A stretch of DNA of 15,464 nt from Opacimonas sp964559075 (GTDB lineage Bacteria > Pseudomonadota > Gammaproteobacteria > Enterobacterales > Alteromonadaceae). Shown in pieces: positions 1 through 7,217 of the stretch. The notes beneath the pieces are model-generated. The model did not search any database, was not told the origin of the DNA, and saw nothing but the letters and a program-made list of their open reading frames with translations. Position numbers and translations under genes: made by a program. The stretch is from NCBI GenBank assembly GCA_964559075.1, contig CAZLGJ010000067.1, positions 1-15,464 on the forward strand. The letters are read 5' to 3'. Every line of letters begins with the position of its first letter. The stretch's first letter is position 1.

Positions 1-191
1 ACATTGCTAGGGTCAAAAGAGGTATTTTTGATGATCGTTGGCTCTTTGATCCAATCAATTTCGTGCATGTGCTCTGCCCAGAACGCTTCAGGGTTCTCAA
101 CAGATTGTTTGTACATCTCAAAATATTGCGCTTCAGAAAGAATACCCTTTTCTTCCAAAGCAGCAGGTACAGAATAAGTCTTGGCAGTCAT
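1..191 (-). CDS. acs: Acetyl-CoA synthetase, N-terminal fragment (gene runs off the left edge)
   Basis: The minus strand encodes the first 63 or so residues of a protein beginning MTAKTYSVPAALEEKG, followed by LSEAQYFEMYKQSVENPEAF, then WAEHMHEIDWIKEP, then IIKNTSFDPSNV. This order (a Y-x-x-M-Y-x-x-S element, FW near residue 39, DWIKP-like, then KNTSF) is the characteristic N-terminus of AMP-forming acetyl-CoA synthetases. These convert acetate, ATP and CoA to acetyl-CoA in the cytoplasm. The ATG at 189-191 follows GGAGG (196-200) with a short spacer, which supports this start. The catalytic core and the C-terminal lysine that is acetylated in the family lie outside the window. About 245 bases of leader separate it from the next gene, so it probably has its own promoter. 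Identity is by recognition of the N-terminus only. Confidence 0.85.
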   Translation of the reverse strand, partial: MTAKTYSVPAALEEKGILSEAQYFEMYKQSVENPEAFWAEHMHEIDWIKEPTIIKNTSFDPSN

Positions 192-272
192 ATTGCCTCC
201 ATTTGCAGTTTTAAAAATTTGTTAAATTGCTATGTGCTAATGTAGCGATTCTGAGGGTTTTAAAAATAGGAC

Positions 273-340
273 TTTGGTCTATTCAATTGGCTATACCAAA
301 GACGATCGCTAGATATCAACTGACATCTAAGACGATCGCC
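273..340 (-). promoter_or_regulatory. Putative acs promoter and operator region
   Basis: On the minus strand a -35-like TTGATA (plus 314-319) and a -10-like TATAGC (plus 290-295) are separated by 18 bp and face acs. Around them are several symmetrical elements. Two copies of AAGACGATCGC, each containing the palindrome CGATCG, are exactly 30 bp apart (CGATCG at 303-308 and 333-338). Between them lies an imperfect palindrome, AGATATCA-AC-TGACATCT (311-328). An inverted repeat TTTGGTCTA / TATACCAAA (273-281 / 292-300, one mismatch) overlaps the -10. The spacing of three helical turns suggests a dimeric activator or repressor bound on one DNA face. Promoter and operator assignments are inferred; no regulator is identified. 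Confidence 0.4.
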
Positions 341-343
341 TTA

Positions 344-361
344 CCCCTAATGGCTTAGGGG
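344..361. repeat. Perfect 7-bp hairpin, no U-tract
   Basis: CCCCTAA (344-350) and TTAGGGG (355-361) form a perfect stem around a TGGC loop, between the end of the aldo-keto reductase gene and the putative acs promoter. Neither strand has a T-run after the stem, so it is not a classical intrinsic terminator. It could be a weak or Rho-assisted terminator, or a protein site upstream of acs. Confidence 0.4.
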
Positions 362-435
362 TGCAGTGCTTACTCGCAACGTTTTGTATTCAACTGCACC
401 ACATCAACGCAACAATTTATTTAACAAACGTTCGC

Positions 436-1488
436 TTAAAAGGCAATTGGGTACTGTTTGAAGATAGCTTGAATACTGTCAAACTCACTCGCTGTGAGCG
501 GTGTTGCAAACGCATCGATATCCTCTTCAAGTTGAGCAAGCGTGGTTGCGCCAATAATGGTAGAAGTAACCCCATCAATGTAATCACACCATTTTAATGC
601 TAACTGAGAAGGGGTGATTTGCATATGCGATGCTAGTTGTACATAGGCTGCTACGGCCTGATTAGCGATTTCTGTATCGCGAAACAGCCCCATGCGCTGT
701 GGCAGCGCCCAGCGAGAACCTTCAGGCCGTGCACCGCCAAGGTATTTGCCCGACAACATGCCTGCTGCTAGCGGTGACCAAGGCAAGTATGCGATATTTT
801 CAAACACACATGACTCGATTAGATACGGCCAATCTTTGGCGTGTAACAAGTTGAATTCGTTCTGAATAGACACCGGCCGCGGCACATTTAGTTCATCACA
901 GAGGTTCAAAAAGGTGTGAATGCCCCAAGGCGTATCATCGGATAACCCCCAGTGGCGAATTTTGCCAGCGCTGATGGCCTCACCAAGCGCCTGCACCACG
1001 CCGCGCTTGCGCGCCACTTCTTGGGCCACATCCGTTTTGGTCGCCTCGATGTCGTTGGGCCAGTGGGTACCAAAATGTGCTGTACCGCGATTTGGCCAAT
1101 GTAATTGATACAGATCAATGTAATCGGTATTAAGCTGTTTAAGCGATCCTTCAATGGCGACCGGAATAGACTCGGCACTGATCCCGCTGCCGTTGCGGAT
1201 CCACGGTAAGCCTTTACCAACGATCTTAGTGGCTACTATCCACTTCTCGCGCTGCTCGGGATGACGCTTAAAATAATCGCCAATATGCCGCTCGGTTGCA
1301 CCGACCGTATCAGCAGAAGGAGGAATTGGATACATTTCTGCAGTATCCATAAAGTTCACGCCGCGCTCAAACGCGTAGTTGATTTGGGCATCAGCGTCTG
1401 CTTGGTTGTTTTGGACACCCCAAGTCATGGTGCCAAGGCACACCCGAGAAACTTGTAAACCCGAACCACCTAGAGGTGAAAATTGCAT
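436..1488 (-). CDS. NADP(H)-dependent aldo-keto reductase (Tas-like)
   Basis: A 350-residue cytosolic oxidoreductase of the aldo-keto reductase superfamily, full length for the Tas/YghZ-type group. The N-terminal strand LGGSGLQVSRVCLGTMTWG is typical. The catalytic tetrad is visible as Asp48 and Tyr53 (FMDTAEMYPIPP), Lys88 (VATK) and His130 (LYQLHWPNR). The C-terminal STIIGATTLAQLEEDI region matches the NADPH 2'-phosphate and adenine binding segment. The AEMYP(I/V)PP and LYQ(L/V)HWP strings are close to what I recall of E. coli Tas. The physiological substrate is unknown; the family reduces aldehydes and ketones. The start ATG at 1488 is preceded by AAGGATT. It is downstream of a small ORF and near a divergent LysR gene, which may control it. 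Confidence 0.9.
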   Translation of the reverse strand: MQFSPLGGSGLQVSRVCLGTMTWGVQNNQADADAQINYAFERGVNFMDTAEMYPIPPSADTVGATERHIGDYFKRHPEQREKWIVATKIVGKGLPWIRNGSGISAESIPVAIEGSLKQLNTDYIDLYQLHWPNRGTAHFGTHWPNDIEATKTDVAQEVARKRGVVQALGEAISAGKIRHWGLSDDTPWGIHTFLNLCDELNVPRPVSIQNEFNLLHAKDWPYLIESCVFENIAYLPWSPLAAGMLSGKYLGGARPEGSRWALPQRMGLFRDTEIANQAVAAYVQLASHMQITPSQLALKWCDYIDGVTSTIIGATTLAQLEEDIDAFATPLTASEFDSIQAIFKQYPIAF

Positions 1489-1550
1489 AGTGAATCCTTA
1501 TTGTTTGTTGTTTTATCTTGGTTACTAGCTATATACGGGGAAGAAATATA

Positions 1551-1721
1551 TCAGATCCTCGCATCAATGGTAATATTAGCAATAAACTCGCGAATACGTT
1601 GATTGCGTAAACGCTTAGCGCTACGCAGTGCCTGGTCATAGTCAATCTTAGAGGGTTGGGAGGTGCTTTGACTCTTTGTATTGCAATAGGTGTCGGTTGT
1701 GGCTTGGCGCAAAGTAAACAT
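1551..1721 (-). CDS. Small basic hypothetical protein (56 aa)
   Basis: A 56-residue ORF starting MFTLRQATTDTYC and ending in a basic, probably helical segment (ALRSAKRLRNQRIREFIANI). The frame also opens at a TTG at 1733, but the ATG at 1721 is the better start because GGAG sits six bases before it. I do not recognise a family. The basic helix could bind nucleic acid or a partner, but nothing shows this. It lies 62 bp upstream of the aldo-keto reductase on the same strand and may be co-transcribed with it, facing away from the LysR gene. An overlapping minus-strand frame (1529-1726) lacks such a ribosome site. Real translation is plausible, not proven. Confidence 0.45.
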   Translation of the reverse strand: MFTLRQATTDTYCNTKSQSTSQPSKIDYDQALRSAKRLRNQRIREFIANITIDARI

Positions 1722-1805
1722 ATCAAACTCCAATGGCTGTATTGTTACAGATAAGTTTGATTCATGAATGCCATAACGACAAAAGGAAAAAACTCACCAT
1801 ATAGA

Positions 1806-1852
1806 TGAATTAAATTCAATCGTGGTAATGAAGCCGCTATACTCATAGAGTA
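1806..1852. promoter_or_regulatory. LysR-type operator candidates (two T-N11-A palindromes) with a -10 box
   Basis: Two perfect 13-bp palindromes fit the T-N11-A pattern of LysR-type sites: TGAATTAAATTCA (1806-1818) and TACTCATAGAGTA (1840-1852), with centres 34 bp apart. The second overlaps a -10-like TATACT (1838-1843) for the plus-strand LysR gene; the first lies near its -35 position. A further short palindrome, ATTCATGAAT, is at 1760-1769. The arrangement suits autorepression by LysR and control of the divergent minus-strand genes. This is an inference from symmetry and position. Confidence 0.45.
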
Positions 1853-1874
1853 CATATATAGCTATGGGGGCTTG

Positions 1875-2765
1875 ATGCTTTCGCTCAAACAACTCAATAC
1901 CTTTTACTTTGCGGCGCGTGCACAAAGCTTTCAACAGGCGGCGGTAGATTTGCACGTGTCGGCGTCAGCGGTGAGTCACCAAATCAAGCATTTGGAAGCA
2001 CGTCTCGATACACCACTTTTTATCCGCAAAGATAAACGCGTTGAGCTATCGCAGATGGGGCAGCAGCTATTTGACAAAATTAAAGAGCCGTTAGAGACAC
2101 TGCACAAAATCACCCCAGCGCAGTTTCGCTCTCCTATGGATAACACCCTCACATTGTCAATTGCTCCGGTGTTTGCGGCGAGTGTCGTCTTTCCGCGCCT
2201 CAATGATTTTTATGCACGCTTTCCAGAATACTCGTTAAACGTGTTGGCGAGCACTGAGCGCGTGGGTTTAGCCAACGGAGATTTTGATGCGGCAATACGC
2301 TTAAGTCACCGCGAGCAACTGGCTGAGGATGAATATATTGCACCGTTGTCGCTGAGTATCGTCGCAGCGTCAAGACTTGCAAACCGATTTCAGGACAAGC
2401 TAAATTCATGCGCAAGCATCGCCACCCTGCCTAGAATAGACAATCAGGCTTTACCTAATTTATGGCAAGAATGGGCTGACGCGCATAACGTGACATTGAC
2501 CAATAGCAGCGTACTATCCGTGCAGAGCATGTCGCAAGTGGTTGAGACAATGCAGTACACCGACGCCATTGGACTCATAGATACACGCTATGCACAGCCA
2601 TTTGTTGAGCGCGGCGAGATCATCACGGCGCAACCCTCTTGGACATCTCAGTGGGCGTATGGCCTGTTGCTATCTGAACAAGCTCGGGGAAAAGCACTGC
2701 TGGATGATTTTAGCGCGTGGCTGACCCAGCAATTAGCGCACTGCTCCCCTATAAAAGCGCCTTAA
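1875..2765 (+). CDS. LysR-family transcriptional regulator
   Basis: A 296-residue protein with the standard LysR layout. The N-terminal winged helix-turn-helix (about residues 1-65) contains LKQLNTFYFAARAQSFQQAA, then LHVSASAVSHQIKHLEARLD and PLFIRKDKRVELS. A substrate-binding-like co-inducer domain follows (from about 88, LTLSIAPVFAASVVFPRLNDF). The sequence resembles the GcvA-like branch. The frame opens at a TTG at 1872, but the ATG three bases later follows GGGGG and is preferred. It is divergent from the small ORF and aldo-keto reductase, so those are the likeliest targets, along with itself. Its 3' end overlaps the convergent deacetylase gene by 17 bp, with no terminator between them. 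The inducer is unknown. Confidence 0.9.
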   Translation: MLSLKQLNTFYFAARAQSFQQAAVDLHVSASAVSHQIKHLEARLDTPLFIRKDKRVELSQMGQQLFDKIKEPLETLHKITPAQFRSPMDNTLTLSIAPVFAASVVFPRLNDFYARFPEYSLNVLASTERVGLANGDFDAAIRLSHREQLAEDEYIAPLSLSIVAASRLANRFQDKLNSCASIATLPRIDNQALPNLWQEWADAHNVTLTNSSVLSVQSMSQVVETMQYTDAIGLIDTRYAQPFVERGEIITAQPSWTSQWAYGLLLSEQARGKALLDDFSAWLTQQLAHCSPIKAP

Positions 2766-3690
2766 CATGCGCCACCGCACTGCGACCTAACGCACTGAGC
2801 GCATATCCGCCTTCCAACAGAGAGACCACGCGTCCTTGGCAGTGTTTATCGGCCAGTGCTTTGAGCTCAGTCGTAATCCACACATAGTCATCTTCGACCA
2901 AACGCACATGCCCCAAATCGTCCTCTTGGTGCGCATCAAACCCCGCGGATATCAAAATTAACTCCGGTGCAAACGCATCAATAGCACTAAACCAGTGTGC
3001 AACAGCATCGCGAAACACCGCGCCATCATCGCCCGCTTTTAGCGGTACGGGATAAAAATGATCAGGCTGATTCTCAACGCCGCCAAACGGATAAAAAGGA
3101 TGTTGAAACGAAGAGCAAAACAATACGGAAGGTTCGTTGTGAAAGATATCTTCAGTGCCATTGCCGAGATGCACATCAAAATCCACAATCGCCACCCGCT
3201 CAATCCCATGTTGATGCTGGGCATAAGTCGCCGCAACTGCCACGTTGTTGATTAAACAAAAGCCCATGGCTTTATCGTGACATGCGTGATGACCAGGCGG
3301 TCGGATGGCGCAAAACGCTCGGGTATCGGCTCTAGCAAACACCTCATCGACAGCGTCAGTGGCACAGCCAGCGGCATACAGTGCCGCAGTCAGTGAGTCA
3401 CGCATCATAATGGTGTCATCATCCAGCCAAATGTGCGGATTGTCTTCGCTGCTAGCTTTTGCTTGTAGCTGTTCGTCTTGATAAAACAACTCATCGATAT
3501 AAGGGTGACTATGCGCATGATAGAGATGCTCACGGTCGATTTTGGTCCCTTGCACGACATCAACGACGCTGGCAAGTCCTGATGCAATCAACTGGTCTTG
3601 AATTTGACTCAAGCGCTCTGGACACTCGGGATGCTCCGGATCCATATTGTGCTTGCGACACTTGGGGTGGGTAAATACGCTGATCGCCAT
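2749..3690 (-). CDS. Histone-deacetylase-family (class II-like) amidohydrolase
   Basis: A 313-residue protein of the zinc-dependent HDAC / acetoin-utilisation / acetylpolyamine amidohydrolase superfamily. Visible motifs are HPECPERL (19-27), the PPGHHA histidine pair (His134, His135), zinc ligands Asp172 and His174 (DFDVHLGNGTEDIF), the third ligand Asp252 (SAGFDAHQEDDLG), and the active-site tyrosine in LLEGGY (Tyr296). All catalytic residues are present. The histidine that normally follows the zinc-binding one (DVHHGNGT) is leucine here, Leu175. Members deacetylate acetyl-lysine or acetylpolyamines in the cytoplasm; the substrate cannot be read from sequence. It lies 52 bp downstream of the acetyl-CoA transferase/GNAT gene, so the two are probably one transcript. 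Start ATG 3690 follows AAGGA. Confidence 0.9.
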   Translation of the reverse strand: MAISVFTHPKCRKHNMDPEHPECPERLSQIQDQLIASGLASVVDVVQGTKIDREHLYHAHSHPYIDELFYQDEQLQAKASSEDNPHIWLDDDTIMMRDSLTAALYAAGCATDAVDEVFARADTRAFCAIRPPGHHACHDKAMGFCLINNVAVAATYAQHQHGIERVAIVDFDVHLGNGTEDIFHNEPSVLFCSSFQHPFYPFGGVENQPDHFYPVPLKAGDDGAVFRDAVAHWFSAIDAFAPELILISAGFDAHQEDDLGHVRLVEDDYVWITTELKALADKHCQGRVVSLLEGGYALSALGRSAVAHVKALL

Positions 3691-3742
3691 AGGCCTGTCC
3701 TTATGTATTTCGTTTGTTTTATTACTTTAGCAGGTATCACAT

Positions 3743-5563
3743 TTATTCGCCTGACAACTTAAGTTCAAGCTCTTTTTCGTGTAAATCACTGTCATCGATA
3801 ACGCTAAAGCCATACTTAAAAAATACCGCAAGCATGGCTTTGTTGCGTGAACGCACCATTGCATATAATGATTTCAGGCCGCGTTTACGAGCGATATCAA
3901 TCAGATTCACGACCAAATAAGACGCCATGCCTTGCCCTTGTGAGCATTCTCTAGTGACAAATGCAATCTCACAGCCTTGGTTCTGCGTTTGATAAAAACG
4001 CCCCACAGCATGAATAATGTCGTGCTTGCCTCGCTCCTCAATAATGGCAATCGCGCAATCTTTGGATTGATCTACCGACACTAGCGCAGAGGATTTTTGC
4101 CGCGAAAGTTGTTCTGGTGTATAGCCGTAACGCAAGGCCAAAGTATCCACACTGTGCGAATAAAAAAAGTCTTGTAAAGAGCGCTCATCAGCTGGATTGA
4201 GTGGCCTAACGGTATATATTTTACCTTTAAATTCGTGCTTGCGTAATTGCACAGCTCCCCACTCAGGGATTTCAGTTACCGTATCGGCTTGATAATCTGG
4301 CACCCAATAGTACTCGCGCACCTGCTCGAGTAACTCGGCACGAAATTTAGGATGCGCAATGCGGATCAGCTCTAAAGCGCGCTCGCGGACGGATTTACCT
4401 TTGAGCGCCGCAATACCGTATTCCGTAACCACATAATCAACATGCCCACGAGATGTCACCACGCCAGCCCCTGCCGACAGAGTCGGCACGATCCGCGAGA
4501 TAGTCCACTGTTTAGCAGTTGCCGGCAGCGCGATAATCGCTTTGCCCCCAATCGACATGGTGGCGCCAGAGACAAAATCCATCTGTCCGCCAATCCCAGA
4601 ATAAAAGTCATGGCCAATCGAGTCCGCTACCACTTGTCCTGTCAAATCCACCTGTAATGCACTATTAATGCTGATCATGTTCTCATTTTTGGCGATATTA
4701 GACGGCAAGTTCACATACGAGCTTGGCGAAAATTCGATATGCGGGTTGTTATTTACATAATCGTATAGGCGTTGAGAGCCCATACAAAAGCTAGTCACCG
4801 ACTTGCCTGGATGAAAAGTTTTGTAGCGGTTGGTGATCACGCCATACTCCATCAACTCCAATAGTCCGTCGCTAAACATTTCAGTGTGGATCCCTAGGTC
4901 AACGTGATTTTTTAACGCGCTTAACACCGCGTTGGGGATCACGCCAATGCCCAACTGTAACGTCGCACGGTTTGGCACCAGCATCGATACATATTGACCA
5001 ATGCGCTGTGAGACCTCATCAATGGGAGGTATAGGCAACTCAGGTAAAGGCTCTTCAACACGCACCATCGCTGCAAACTGCGAGACATGCAAAAACGTGT
5101 TGCCAGATGTACGGGGCATTTGTGGATTGACCTGAGCGATGACTTTTTTGGCGGCGCGCGCTGCAGAATGGTTAATATCCACCCCAACCCCACAAGAGAC
5201 GTAGCCGAACTCATCAGGGGGGGATACCGTAATCAAGGCCACATCTAATGGCAGGGTGCCGGTGCGAAACATGGTCGAGATTTCAGATAAAAACACCGGG
5301 GTATAATCGGCGCGCCCTTCATCTACCGCCTGACGCACGTCTTTGCCATGAATGAACAGCGCGTTAACCTTAAAGTGCCCTTCACATTCACGCCGCGCCC
5401 ACGGGGCATCCCCAAGCGTCGAGATTTGCACGATTTCAATATCCTTAAAATCATGTTTATTTGCGATTAGTTGATTGATTAACGCACGAGGCAAGCCTGC
5501 ATTAGAACCAATAAAAATACGTTGGCCAGATTGAATGTGTTTGATCCAGTCAGTTTGACTCAT
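3743..5563 (-). CDS. Acetyl-CoA hydrolase/CoA-transferase fused to a GNAT acetyltransferase domain
   Basis: A 606-residue two-domain protein. Residues 1 to about 430 form an acetyl-CoA hydrolase / 4-hydroxybutyrate CoA-transferase fold. It shows GIGVIPNAVL (205-214), the likely catalytic glutamate Glu228 in GIHTEMFSDGLLE, and the C-terminal lobe strings GGQMDFVSGA (325-334), SRIVPTLSAGAGVVTSR and VVTEYGIAALKGKSVRERA. Residues from about 450 to 606 form a GNAT N-acetyltransferase domain starting YTVRPLNPADE, with the acetyl-CoA-binding loop SQGQGMASYLV (541-551) and the C-terminal NKAMLAVFFKYGF. The first domain moves CoA between acids or hydrolyses acetyl-CoA; the second would transfer acetyl to an amine, possibly a protein lysine. 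This fusion is a recognised family. With the deacetylase next to it, a role in acetylation control is an attractive inference. Start ATG 5563 follows AAGG at about eight bases. Confidence 0.9.
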   Translation of the reverse strand: MSQTDWIKHIQSGQRIFIGSNAGLPRALINQLIANKHDFKDIEIVQISTLGDAPWARRECEGHFKVNALFIHGKDVRQAVDEGRADYTPVFLSEISTMFRTGTLPLDVALITVSPPDEFGYVSCGVGVDINHSAARAAKKVIAQVNPQMPRTSGNTFLHVSQFAAMVRVEEPLPELPIPPIDEVSQRIGQYVSMLVPNRATLQLGIGVIPNAVLSALKNHVDLGIHTEMFSDGLLELMEYGVITNRYKTFHPGKSVTSFCMGSQRLYDYVNNNPHIEFSPSSYVNLPSNIAKNENMISINSALQVDLTGQVVADSIGHDFYSGIGGQMDFVSGATMSIGGKAIIALPATAKQWTISRIVPTLSAGAGVVTSRGHVDYVVTEYGIAALKGKSVRERALELIRIAHPKFRAELLEQVREYYWVPDYQADTVTEIPEWGAVQLRKHEFKGKIYTVRPLNPADERSLQDFFYSHSVDTLALRYGYTPEQLSRQKSSALVSVDQSKDCAIAIIEERGKHDIIHAVGRFYQTQNQGCEIAFVTRECSQGQGMASYLVVNLIDIARKRGLKSLYAMVRSRNKAMLAVFFKYGFSVIDDSDLHEKELELKLSGE

Positions 5564-5672
5564 AACAATGCCTTATCCATATTAGCGGAGTGTTTAAGAT
5601 GTATCCGCCACATTATGGAATATCTGAGTCAAGGCACATTGATCTAGCACAAAGTTTGTATTGTCAGTCTAA

Positions 5673-7178
5673 TTAGGTAACGGTTTCTAGCTGTTGACGT
5701 TGCAAGCTAAATTGAAAACACGCGCCATGGCCTAGCTCACTCCTGACGTTCAACTCACTGTGTAAATAACCCAGTAATTTTTGACAAATGGCCAAACCAA
5801 GACCGAAGTGCACCTGATCATCTTGGACCTGATTGTCTGCTTGATAACGTGGTGTAAAAATGTGTTTTTGTGATTCACAGCTCATTCCGACTCCGGTGTC
5901 GGTCACGGCGATAATCACCGATGCCCCATCCGATTGAGTGGATATTGTGACAGTCCCATTCTCGGGCGTATGACGCAGCGCATTACTAATGATATTGGAA
6001 AGTATCCGCTCCAGCTTTTCAATGTCACTAAAGACAAAATCAGCTTCATCAGCAATATCTACCACCAGATAAATGTGTTTTTGCTCAGCTTGGATGGCAA
6101 ATTTTGCGACGACATCATGGACTAATTCGGCTATCGGAAAAGTCTCCAATTCAAGCTTAACAGAGCCACTTTCAAGATATGCTAAAGCAAAAATTTGATC
6201 GACCAAACGCTGCAAGTTGAGCATATTCTTCAGTGAGATATCAATAAAAGCAGAGCGTTGCTGTTCGCTTAATTGATGCTGCTGAAGTTTAAGCGTTTCC
6301 ATATAGCCCTGCAAATTCGCCAACGGCGTGCGCAAATCATGAGATAGGTCACTAAGTAGCTGCCGACGGTCTGCATCTACTTGATGCAGTTGTTGCATTT
6401 GGGATTGGATATGCTGGACCATCAAATTAAAGGAGTTGCCTAAACGATGTACTTCATTTTGGCTATGCGCCGACCATGGCTTAAGTTTTACATTAGCTAG
6501 GCCCAAATTATATTGACCATGACGAAACTTATCCATATCTTCACTCAGGGATTTTAATGGCTGTGTGAGGTTTTTGAACAAAACGAGCAAGACGATGAGC
6601 AAAAATATAACAGCAAAGCCCAGCGCCATCATAAACTGCAATAGCATCTTATCGGTTTTAAGCTGCGCCCAAGCTGACTCGTATTCTTGCCCGCCGATGA
6701 TAATATAGAGATAGCCTTGCAACTCGCTATTATTCATCACAGGAAACGTTGAAAAGATTTTCTGCCCATTGCGCTGGAGAGGATCGTCACCAAATATCGG
6801 AAACCGTGCATGCTCCGATAAAAAAGCGCGAATAGGGGCTATTGATACGTTTTTTTCCACCACCTCACCCAACGTCTCAGAGTAAGTGAGTACCGCTCCG
6901 TTGGGATCGAGAAAATAAAACTCAAAACTCGGCCCCAACAGCATCTGTGAGTGAAACAAATTGGCGAGCGCGTTGTAATCGGTGACGCCTTCTTGTAATA
7001 AGGGGTTCTCGTTAACAAGGTACTCTGCTAGCTGCACGTGCAGGGTTTGTTCCGCTTGTTTAGTTAGGTGGGCTTGCATGAAAGAAGAAGTGAAAACAAA
7101 CACTCCCAAAATTAGCATAAACACCACACTCAAGGCCAGTGCCATGCGCTGATAAATACATAAGCTCGGTAATGTCAT
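5673..7178 (-). CDS. Membrane sensor histidine kinase
   Basis: A 501-residue sensor of a two-component system. A first membrane segment (about 13-34), a periplasmic sensor region (about 35-177) and a second membrane segment (about 178-202) precede a HAMP linker (about 203-256). HisKA follows with the phosphoacceptor His280 in LLSDLSHDLRTPLANLQGY. The ATPase domain has an N box (LSNIISNALRHTPENG), G1 DTGVGM (427-432) and G2 FGLGLAIC. All catalytic boxes are intact. The periplasmic region resembles no sensor domain I can name, so the stimulus is unknown. ATG 7178 is preceded by AAGGAAG. It is 39 bp downstream of its response regulator and probably shares the transcript with the two spondin-domain genes. 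Confidence 0.93.
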   Translation of the reverse strand: MTLPSLCIYQRMALALSVVFMLILGVFVFTSSFMQAHLTKQAEQTLHVQLAEYLVNENPLLQEGVTDYNALANLFHSQMLLGPSFEFYFLDPNGAVLTYSETLGEVVEKNVSIAPIRAFLSEHARFPIFGDDPLQRNGQKIFSTFPVMNNSELQGYLYIIIGGQEYESAWAQLKTDKMLLQFMMALGFAVIFLLIVLLVLFKNLTQPLKSLSEDMDKFRHGQYNLGLANVKLKPWSAHSQNEVHRLGNSFNLMVQHIQSQMQQLHQVDADRRQLLSDLSHDLRTPLANLQGYMETLKLQQHQLSEQQRSAFIDISLKNMLNLQRLVDQIFALAYLESGSVKLELETFPIAELVHDVVAKFAIQAEQKHIYLVVDIADEADFVFSDIEKLERILSNIISNALRHTPENGTVTISTQSDGASVIIAVTDTGVGMSCESQKHIFTPRYQADNQVQDDQVHFGLGLAICQKLLGYLHSELNVRSELGHGACFQFSLQRQQLETVT

Positions 7179-7217
7179 TATGTTTCTTCCTTGATATGCT
7201 AAATGTGATAAAAAGAG

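Noticed and set aside
344..361. Intrinsic terminator for the aldo-keto reductase gene
   Set aside because: The stem is perfect but no T-run follows on the minus strand, so it is listed only as an inverted repeat.
1529..1726. Alternative minus-strand ORF overlapping the small basic protein
   Set aside because: No ribosome site and less protein-like composition; the 1551-1721 frame is better.
2997..3255. Plus-strand Lys/Arg-rich ORFs inside the deacetylase gene
   Set aside because: They are antisense to a protein with intact catalytic motifs, lack ribosome sites and have the low-complexity composition of a shadow frame.
5649..5659. Palindrome ACAAAGTTTGT as an operator of the acetyl-CoA hydrolase/GNAT gene
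   Set aside because: Only 11 bp, AT-rich and 86 bp from the start; too likely by chance, and no clear promoter was found in the 5564-5672 gap.
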